Source: an uncultured Candidatus Saccharimonas sp.
GTDB lineage: Bacteria; Patescibacteriota; Saccharimonadia; Saccharimonadales; SZUA-47
Direction: 5' to 3'
DNA: 12,032 nucleotides
Assembly: GCA_943354655.1 (NCBI GenBank)
Contig: CALRCT010000005.1
Span: forward strand, 1 to 12,032
The notes below the pieces were generated by a model. That model saw nothing but the letters and a program-made list of their open reading frames with translations. It ran no database searches and had not been told where the DNA came from. Of the stretch, positions 7,051 to 12,032 are shown piece after piece (the stretch's first letter is position 1; every line of letters starts with the position of its first letter). The position numbers and the translations under genes were made by a program.

Positions 7051-7079
7051 TAGACAACAGAGGTAAATTATAGTACAAT
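7051..7079 (+). promoter_or_regulatory. Promoter of rplK-rplA
   Basis: TAGACA (7051-7056) and TACAAT (7074-7079) are separated by the ideal 17 bases. The predicted start near 7086 leaves a leader of about 59 bases containing a hairpin and a good Shine-Dalgarno site. Confidence 0.65.
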
Positions 7080-7102
7080 TAAGTTTAAGTTACATATATT
7101 TT

Positions 7103-7136
7103 TAAGCAGAAGCTTCTAATCTGCTTATATAAGGAG
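7103..7136 (+). promoter_or_regulatory. Leader hairpin and Shine-Dalgarno site of rplK
   Basis: TAAGCAGA (7103-7110) pairs with TCTGCTTA (7120-7127) in a perfect 8-bp stem with a 9-base loop. The loop region also contains the palindrome AGAAGCTTCT (7109-7118), which could form a competing fold. AAGGAG (7131-7136) lies 8 bases before the ATG, just outside the stem. No T-run follows, so this is not a terminator. It may stabilise the mRNA or tune translation of L11. Confidence 0.5.
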
Positions 7137-7144
7137 TAAGAATT

Positions 7145-7576
7145 ATGGCATCAAAGCCTGTAAAAGCGAATTTAAAAATGAAACTAAAGGGCGGCCAAGC
7201 AAGTGCAGCGCCTCCAGTTGGTAGTACATTAGGTCAATATGGTGTAAACATGATGGATTTTATTAATCCATTCAACGAAGCAACTAAAGACCGAATGGGC
7301 AAAAGCTTAACTGTTCATATTGCAATATACGAAGATCGCACAATGAGCTTTAGAGTTATTGGAACACCTACAGACGACCTAATCCGAGAAAAATTAGGTG
7401 TACAAAAAGGTAGCGGCAAGCCAAATACAGAAAAACTTAGCAAAAAACTAAGTCAGCAAATGCTTACCGAAATCGCAGAAGCTAAAGCAATCGACATGAA
7501 CGCCGACGATATAGAAGCCGTCAAAAAAATGGTTGCGGGCACTGCTCGTAGCATGGGCGTTGTAGTAGAAGCTTAA
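7145..7576 (+). CDS. rplK: 50S ribosomal protein L11
   Basis: L11 binds the GTPase-associated centre of 23S rRNA and forms the base of the ribosomal stalk. The sequence shows the proline-containing loop of the N-terminal domain (GGQASAAPPVGSTLGQYGVN, residues 17-36) and the C-terminal rRNA-binding domain (VQKGSGKPNTEKL... to VKKMVAGTARSMGVVVE). The length of 143 residues is normal for the family. The start is fixed by the AAGGAG site 8 bases upstream. It is followed after 57 bases by rplA, the conserved L11-L1 pair, and has its own promoter after the sigma gene. Confidence 0.97.
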   Translation: MASKPVKANLKMKLKGGQASAAPPVGSTLGQYGVNMMDFINPFNEATKDRMGKSLTVHIAIYEDRTMSFRVIGTPTDDLIREKLGVQKGSGKPNTEKLSKKLSQQMLTEIAEAKAIDMNADDIEAVKKMVAGTARSMGVVVEA

Positions 7577-7590
7577 TTTTAAAATAATTT

Positions 7591-7618
7591 GTGGGAGGCT
7601 AAACGCCGTTAACACCAC
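7591..7618 (+). promoter_or_regulatory. Candidate L1 operator (autoregulatory RNA element) between rplK and rplA
   Basis: GTGG (7591-7594) pairs with CCAC (7615-7618), and an inner GGC (7597-7599) pairs with GCC (7605-7607) around TAAAC. Between the two helices is an asymmetric internal loop, GA on one side and GTTAACA on the other. L1 is known to repress its own operon by binding an mRNA structure that mimics its 23S rRNA site, and a short stem-internal loop-stem of this kind in the rplK-rplA gap fits that. The rplA Shine-Dalgarno site AAGGA (7621-7625) lies 2 bases after the outer stem, so ligand binding could block it. The assignment rests on pattern and position. Confidence 0.6.
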
Positions 7619-7633
7619 GAAAGGATAAACATC

Positions 7634-8623
7634 ATGGCAGAGACAAAGATAGATCTAGTAAAGCAAGCTAAAGAACTTGGCATAGAACACGTTAGTTCTA
7701 CTAACACTATGGCCGAACTTCGCGAAGCAATTGCACAAGCAGCTCCAAAAAAGCACGACAAAGAATCTCTTCCAACAGAAGAACACGAAGCTAAAAAAGC
7801 AAAAGCTGGCAAAAGAAGCGAAAAAGCTATTAAAGAAACTACCGAAAAAATAGCTAAAGAAGAACGAAAAGCTGCAGCTATCGACGAAGAATCAACACAC
7901 GTATTTAAAGCTGCACCTACTGCACGTACTCATGCAGAACGTGCTGGTAAAAAATACAAGGAAGCTTACGCTAAAGTTGATTCTAAAAAAGAATACACAA
8001 TGCGTGAAGCATTAGAACTTGCAACACAAACTAGTACTACTAAGTTTGATTCAAGCGTAGAACTACACATCAGATTAAATGTTGACCCACGTCAAGCCGA
8101 CCAAAACATCCGCGACAGTATTGTATTACCAGAAGGTACCGGAAAAACTGTACGTGTAGCTGTATTTGCAGATATCGAAGATGTAGCAATTGCTAAAAAA
8201 GCAGGTGCTGACATTGCTGGTGCAGAAGAATTTTTGCAACAGCTAGACAAAGGAATCATTAACTTTGACGTTTTGATCGCTACTCCACTTATGATGGCAA
8301 AACTTGGTAAATACGCACGCGCACTTGGACCTAAAGGTTTAATGCCTAACCCAAAAAGCGGAACAGTTACTAAAGACGTAGCTAAAGCAGTTACAGAAGC
8401 TAAAGCAGGACGCATCGAATTTAGAGTAGACAGCACAGGAATCGTGCATGTTGCAGTAGGAAAAGTCAGTTTTGGTACTGCTCGACTTGCTAAAAACACA
8501 GCCGCTCTTATGTCTAGCTTAAAAAATGCTAAACCTTCTAGCGTAAAGGGATCTTATGTAAAATCTATATTTGTTGCATCAAGTATGGGACCAAGCATTA
8601 AGGTTATAACAAACGAAATTTAA
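7634..8623 (+). CDS. rplA: 50S ribosomal protein L1 with SAP/HeH-like N-terminal extension
   Basis: The L1 body covers about residues 100-329 and shows the typical MREALELA start, the KFDSSVELHIRLNVDPRQADQ strand, the LGKYARALGPKGLMPNPKSGTV hallmark and the C-terminal FRVDSTGIVHVAVGKVSF strand. L1 forms the mobile stalk that handles E-site tRNA and commonly represses its own operon. Ordinary L1 is about 230 residues, so about 100 residues are extra. Residues 4-35 (KIDLVKQAKELGIEHVSS...MAELREAIAQA) look like a helix-extension-helix SAP/HeH nucleic-acid-binding fold, followed by a lysine/glutamate-rich linker to about residue 95. The start is supported by AAGGA 8 bases upstream. A strong terminator follows. 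Confidence 0.95.
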   Translation: MAETKIDLVKQAKELGIEHVSSTNTMAELREAIAQAAPKKHDKESLPTEEHEAKKAKAGKRSEKAIKETTEKIAKEERKAAAIDEESTHVFKAAPTARTHAERAGKKYKEAYAKVDSKKEYTMREALELATQTSTTKFDSSVELHIRLNVDPRQADQNIRDSIVLPEGTGKTVRVAVFADIEDVAIAKKAGADIAGAEEFLQQLDKGIINFDVLIATPLMMAKLGKYARALGPKGLMPNPKSGTVTKDVAKAVTEAKAGRIEFRVDSTGIVHVAVGKVSFGTARLAKNTAALMSSLKNAKPSSVKGSYVKSIFVASSMGPSIKVITNEI

Positions 8624-8641
8624 ATATACTTTATATTTAAT

Positions 8642-8673
8642 AAAAACCCTCACATAAAACGTGAGGGTTTTTT
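8642..8673 (+). terminator. Intrinsic terminator after rplA
   Basis: AAAAACCCTCAC (8642-8653) pairs with GTGAGGGTTTTT around the loop ATAAAAC, followed by a T-run up to 8673. The GC-rich core has seven perfect pairs, and the stem begins about 18 bases after the rplA stop. The flanking A-run could let it work weakly on the other strand. It separates the ribosomal genes from the nucleotide operon. Confidence 0.92.
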
Positions 8674-8719
8674 AATTTAACATATATTAAATAACAGTAA
8701 AAACTACAATACAACTAAC

Positions 8720-8749
8720 TTGCACTAGCATCTTAAAAACACTTACAAT
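8720..8749 (+). promoter_or_regulatory. Promoter of the dCTP deaminase/thymidylate operon, predicted leaderless
   Basis: TTGCAC (8720-8725, weak -35) and TACAAT (8744-8749) are 18 bases apart. The ATG at 8758 is 8 bases past the -10 box with no Shine-Dalgarno site, again pointing to a leaderless or nearly leaderless message. Confidence 0.55.
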
Positions 8750-8757
8750 ATGTAGTA

Positions 8758-9492
8758 ATGAACGAGGGAACACTACCAATACAGGGTATGCCGTCGTTGC
8801 CAACAGGTGGAGTGTATAGCAACAGGCAAATAAAAGAGGCTATTAGTATTGGCCATATTGTCTTTCACCCCTACATAGAAGAACATATTGCTGGAAGCAG
8901 CATAGACGTGACTCTTGGACACTGGTTTTATCGTACCGAACGTACAGGAAGTGGTGGATTTTATAATCCCTTCGACGAAGGAGACGTTAATAGATATTTT
9001 GACGGACCACACCAGGCTGAGGTTCATAGTATGTGGGCAGAGGCTAACGGACGTCGATTATTTGCAGGAATACCAGCCGATCAACCAATCATAGTTTTGC
9101 GCCCTGGCGAACGTATATTGGCTCATACACATGAATTTATAGGCATAAAAGCTCCTGGTACAAGTACCATGCAGGCAAGAAGCACCTGGGGCCGTAACGG
9201 TGTTGCAGTATGCTTGGACGCAGGCTGGGGAGATCCAGGCTACGTAAATCGGTGGACAATGGAAATTTATAACATGAACCAGCACGAAAGTGTTATATTA
9301 CCAGTCGGCGAACGAATAGCTCAAATCGTTTTTTATCATACCGGACCAGTAGATGCCGAATATTCAAAACTAAGCGGAAAATACCAACCAGGCAGCGCAG
9401 ACGACTTAGTAAGTCTAATAAATAATTGGCGTCCAGAGCAAATGCTACCGCGTGCCTATAAAGATTCACGCCGAAAACCAAGAGACATATGA
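8758..9492 (+). CDS. dcd: dCTP deaminase-like enzyme (possibly bifunctional with dUTPase)
   Basis: This is a trimeric dUTPase-fold protein of the dCTP deaminase type. It carries the nucleotide-binding QARSTWGR (139-146, compare ARSSLGR in known enzymes), the LDAGWGDPGYVNRW loop and MEIYN with the candidate catalytic Glu E169, which deaminases have and plain dUTPases lack. The strand VGERIAQIVFY follows. It converts dCTP to dUTP, or directly to dUMP if bifunctional as in some archaeal and actinobacterial members; sequence alone cannot decide. At 244 residues it is about 50 longer than E. coli Dcd. The extra material includes a Gly/aromatic-rich insert near 60-95. Its TGA stop overlaps the ATG of the next gene (ATGA), so it is coupled to thymidylate synthesis. 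M11 is a less likely start given the promoter position. Confidence 0.85.
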   Translation: MNEGTLPIQGMPSLPTGGVYSNRQIKEAISIGHIVFHPYIEEHIAGSSIDVTLGHWFYRTERTGSGGFYNPFDEGDVNRYFDGPHQAEVHSMWAEANGRRLFAGIPADQPIIVLRPGERILAHTHEFIGIKAPGTSTMQARSTWGRNGVAVCLDAGWGDPGYVNRWTMEIYNMNQHESVILPVGERIAQIVFYHTGPVDAEYSKLSGKYQPGSADDLVSLINNWRPEQMLPRAYKDSRRKPRDI

Positions 9493-11834
9493 AAGAAAAA
9501 GGCACTTTTTTAGTAATCGAAGGGACGGACGGTTCAGGAAAAGGCACTCAATTTGAATTACTCGGAAAACGCCTGTCAGAATCGGGCTACAATGTTATGC
9601 TATTTGATTTTCCGCAGTACGATCAAGAATCAAGTTATTTTGTTAAACAATATCTAAATGGCAATTATGGCACATCCGAACAAGTTGGCCCATACACGGG
9701 ATCACTATTTTACGCACTAGACAGATACTCGGCTAAAAACGCTATACAAAATGCCATAGACCAAGGCTATATTGTGCTTTGCAACAGATTTACAGGTAGC
9801 AATATGGCTCATCAAGGTACAAAGTTCGAACACTCCGAAGAACGAAGAGGCTATTTTATTTGGTTAGACAACCTAGAATTTCAGATGCTTGGCATACCTC
9901 GACCAGACAAAAGCATAGTACTGCGCGTACCCGCCGAAATAGCTCAATTATTAGTAGACAAAAAAAGCGCAAGAACCTACACAGACAAAAAACGTGATCT
10001 GCACGAAGCAGACTTATCACATATGCAAAAATCCGTACTGGTATACGATGATTTATGTTCGTTGTTTCCAAGGGATTTTAACCGTATAGACTGCGTACGT
10101 GGTGGGCAATTAATGCCAATAGCTCAGGTACACGACCTTATCTGGGAAACTATATTACCTTTGTTGCCAAAAATTCAATCAGGTTCTGTTGGTTCTGTAA
10201 CCAATATGAGCACTACTAATTTAAAGCCAAAAGACAGCAAGCTTACAAACGAATATATTACCGAAGATTCAAACGGCAAATTTGTAATTACCGACAAAGG
10301 TAATCAGTTCCTTGAACAGTCAGTAACAAACACAAAAAGTAATGTTTACGCGTTTACCGACAAGTTAAGTGCAATAACAATTGCTGCAGCAATGGCAAGA
10401 CTATCTAGACGCTCAGACGATATGAGAATAACTATATTAGACGAATTTGCCAGTTCTGCCGGTAAAGACGAAAAACTTCTTCAACGAGTAATAACGGCAT
10501 ACGGCGACGATTCTGTTCAGCAATTAGTTGGTCAACATTTTGTAGTAGAATCTGCCAGCAACTTATTAACAAAAAAACTCGAATGGGGCAGGCTAGCCGC
10601 ATACCTAGAACAATCAACAAGATACATTTATTTTGATCAAAAAGACGAAAATAATAATTACCGCTATTATGTACCGCCAACGCTAGATAAAAAAACATTA
10701 GTTGTGTACAAACAATTAATGGATTCCATATTCGATTTATATTCAGATATGGTACATAAATTAACGTTTTATATTAGATCTAAAGACAAAACACCTATTA
10801 CAGAACGCGACATAGCGTGGCAAGGTGCAACGCGTGCTCAGGCGTGCGATGCAATAAGAGCTGTGCTACCTGTTGCTACTAAAAGTACAGTTGGTGTATA
10901 CGCAAGTGGTCAAGCCCTAGAAAGCTTAATAATGCACCTAATGGCAGACGAACTTCCCGAAGCTAATGAAACTGGCAAAAAAATTCTTGAAGAATCACGT
11001 AAAGTAATTGGAACAATCTTAGAACGGGCAGACAAACCAGAACGCGGCGGTGCTGCAATAGCCTACAAAGCTAATACTTACAACGAAACTAAAAAACTGG
11101 CTTCAAAAGTATTATCAGGAAAATACACCACAAACTACAAAGACGTAACGTTAACCGATTATTGGCCTAAAAACGAACTAGACTTATGTGCAGATATTCT
11201 TTACGAACACAGCGACATGCCTTTAAATGACATTAAAGATAGCGTTTCTAAGCTACCTATACAAAAAAAGCACCAAATATTAACTACATACTTTGGTGAA
11301 CGCTTAAATAGACGCCACAAGCCGGGAAGAGCCCTAGAAATAGCACATTATAGCTGGGATTTAATGTGCGATTACGGTATATTCAGAGACCTTCAACGCC
11401 ACAGAATGGTTGACGACATGGAATGGCAACAATTAACGCCGCGCTACGGATACGAAACTCCTTTGTTAGTAGACCAAGCAGGCCTTACAGACGACTTTGA
11501 AAAATGTTTTGAAATTAGCTTAAAGCTTTATAGTATTTTACAAGATTCAAATTACGGACCAGAGGCTCAGTATGCAACGTTACTTGGCCATAAAATGAGA
11601 TGGAAAGTCACATACAACGCAAGGGAAGCTTTTCATTTGCATGAACTACGCACCACTCCACAAGGTCATCCAGGTTACAGAAAACTAGTATTAGCTATGC
11701 ACGATAAACTATGTGAAGTTCACCCAATAATAGGCGAGGGAATGAAGTTTGTTAATACCGACGAAGACCCAAAACTTACTAGATTAGCAGCCGAACGATA
11801 TACGCAGTACAAGCTTAAAAAACTTAACGATTAG
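9489..11834 (+). CDS. Thymidylate kinase fused to two tandem ThyX-like domains
   Basis: Residues 1 to about 230 are a thymidylate kinase: P-loop EGTDGSGKGTQ (11-21), DRY at 78-80, CNRFTGSN and an arginine-containing lid near 160-170. A linker (about 231-285) leads to two ThyX-type regions. Copy 1 (about 286-540) has EWGRLAAYLEQSTRY (365-379), keeping the EQSTRY half of the ThyX signature RHRxxSxNExSxRY but losing RHR. Copy 2 (about 590-781) has RHRMVDDMEWQQLTPRY (637-653), keeping RHR and RY but with a rewritten, longer centre. Copy 2 also keeps NAREAFHLHELR, the dUMP/folate-side helix of ThyX, whose counterpart in copy 1 (YASGQALESLIMHL) has lost the arginines. ThyX methylates dUMP to dTMP using FAD and methylene-tetrahydrofolate; the kinase then makes dTDP. 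ThyX normally works as a homotetramer with sites at subunit interfaces. The family calls are strong; combined activity is inferred. Confidence 0.88.
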   Translation: MKEKGTFLVIEGTDGSGKGTQFELLGKRLSESGYNVMLFDFPQYDQESSYFVKQYLNGNYGTSEQVGPYTGSLFYALDRYSAKNAIQNAIDQGYIVLCNRFTGSNMAHQGTKFEHSEERRGYFIWLDNLEFQMLGIPRPDKSIVLRVPAEIAQLLVDKKSARTYTDKKRDLHEADLSHMQKSVLVYDDLCSLFPRDFNRIDCVRGGQLMPIAQVHDLIWETILPLLPKIQSGSVGSVTNMSTTNLKPKDSKLTNEYITEDSNGKFVITDKGNQFLEQSVTNTKSNVYAFTDKLSAITIAAAMARLSRRSDDMRITILDEFASSAGKDEKLLQRVITAYGDDSVQQLVGQHFVVESASNLLTKKLEWGRLAAYLEQSTRYIYFDQKDENNNYRYYVPPTLDKKTLVVYKQLMDSIFDLYSDMVHKLTFYIRSKDKTPITERDIAWQGATRAQACDAIRAVLPVATKSTVGVYASGQALESLIMHLMADELPEANETGKKILEESRKVIGTILERADKPERGGAAIAYKANTYNETKKLASKVLSGKYTTNYKDVTLTDYWPKNELDLCADILYEHSDMPLNDIKDSVSKLPIQKKHQILTTYFGERLNRRHKPGRALEIAHYSWDLMCDYGIFRDLQRHRMVDDMEWQQLTPRYGYETPLLVDQAGLTDDFEKCFEISLKLYSILQDSNYGPEAQYATLLGHKMRWKVTYNAREAFHLHELRTTPQGHPGYRKLVLAMHDKLCEVHPIIGEGMKFVNTDEDPKLTRLAAERYTQYKLKKLND

Positions 11835-12030
11835 ACTGCCAAGAAGGTATTTTTTCTCTGGTAGCTCTAAATAAAGATGCTACAACCATATCTTCAGATG
11901 GTAAGTATATTCTTCGTTCTAAAACATTCACGTCTTTTTTAAATTCTGTAACAAAATCAAAAAATATTTTATTTTTATGAGTTCTGTGGACGTTGTATAA
12001 AGCGCCCTCATAATAAGGTAGTCCAACTTC
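11824..12030 (-). CDS. C-terminal part of an unidentified protein (start outside window)
   Basis: A minus-strand frame is open from the right edge for 68 codons and ends in a TAA at 11824-11826, overlapping the last 11 bases of the + strand fusion gene. The sequence is protein-like: LPYYEGALYNVHRTHKNK, then FFDFVTEFKKDV, then YLPSEDMVVASLFRATREKIPSW. The other minus frames are interrupted by stops. No family is recognised from this fragment, and no membrane segment is seen. The convergent overlap with no hairpin between the genes is typical of the compact packing in this window. Confidence 0.65.
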   Translation of the reverse strand, partial: EVGLPYYEGALYNVHRTHKNKIFFDFVTEFKKDVNVLERRIYLPSEDMVVASLFRATREKIPSWQSNR

Positions 12031-12032
12031 AG

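Noticed and set aside
8092..8499. A 135-codon minus-strand open frame inside rplA
   Set aside because: It is a shadow of the strongly conserved L1 core; the composition is Ser/Ala/Pro rich without recognisable motifs.
11835..11862. T-run after the fusion gene as a terminator
   Set aside because: Only a 3-bp stem can be drawn before the TTTTTT, and the stretch is better explained as coding sequence of the minus-strand gene.
1..12032. Recoded UGA (Gly) as in Gracilibacteria or SR1
   Set aside because: All genes read full length in the standard code, and the single TGA stop fits a normal ATGA overlap between two well-defined proteins.

Overview
This AT-rich window looks like part of a small bacterial chromosome from the Patescibacteria (CPR). 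The best match is a Saccharibacteria-like lineage, held with moderate confidence. The reasons are the compact layout with 1-4 base overlaps, several genes that appear to lack Shine-Dalgarno leaders, lysine-rich N-terminal extensions on SecE and ribosomal protein L1, and a thymidylate kinase fused to a double ThyX. The standard genetic code fits: every gene reads full length with TAA, TAG or one TGA as stop, so the UGA=Gly code of Gracilibacteria/SR1 is not needed. No mobile element, CRISPR array, tRNA or rRNA was found.

Left part (1-3261, + strand): the tail of an unidentified gene overlaps a VKOR-family disulfide-forming membrane protein. Next come a P-loop kinase of the AAA_33/zeta-toxin-like type, a YgjP-type zinc metalloprotease and a soluble PAS histidine kinase. 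A membrane-embedded family 2 glycosyltransferase (3264-4781, - strand) converges on the kinase with only 2 bases between stop codons.

Central part (4782-8673, + strand): this is the classic secE-nusG-rplK-rplA cluster, but with a sigma-70 family gene inserted between nusG and rplK. A terminator-shaped hairpin lies in the secE leader, a second hairpin lies in the rplK leader, and a structured element resembling an L1 operator lies between rplK and rplA. A strong intrinsic terminator closes the cluster, so rplJL and rpoBC do not follow as they do in E. coli.

Right part (8674-12032): a dCTP deaminase-like gene overlaps by four bases (ATGA) a 781-residue protein that joins thymidylate kinase to two tandem ThyX-like domains. 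Together they could carry dCTP nitrogen removal, dUMP methylation and dTMP phosphorylation in one two-gene operon. The two ThyX copies have lost different parts of the signature motif, which suggests an asymmetric enzyme with one kind of composite active site. This is the most interesting item in the window. A partial, unidentified gene enters from the right edge on the - strand and overlaps its end.

A recurring regulatory pattern is a -10 box (often an extended TGn -10) 6-8 bases upstream of the ATG. That places the expected transcription start on or next to the start codon, and so predicts leaderless mRNAs. The translation and secretion genes instead have real leaders with Shine-Dalgarno sites and RNA structures.
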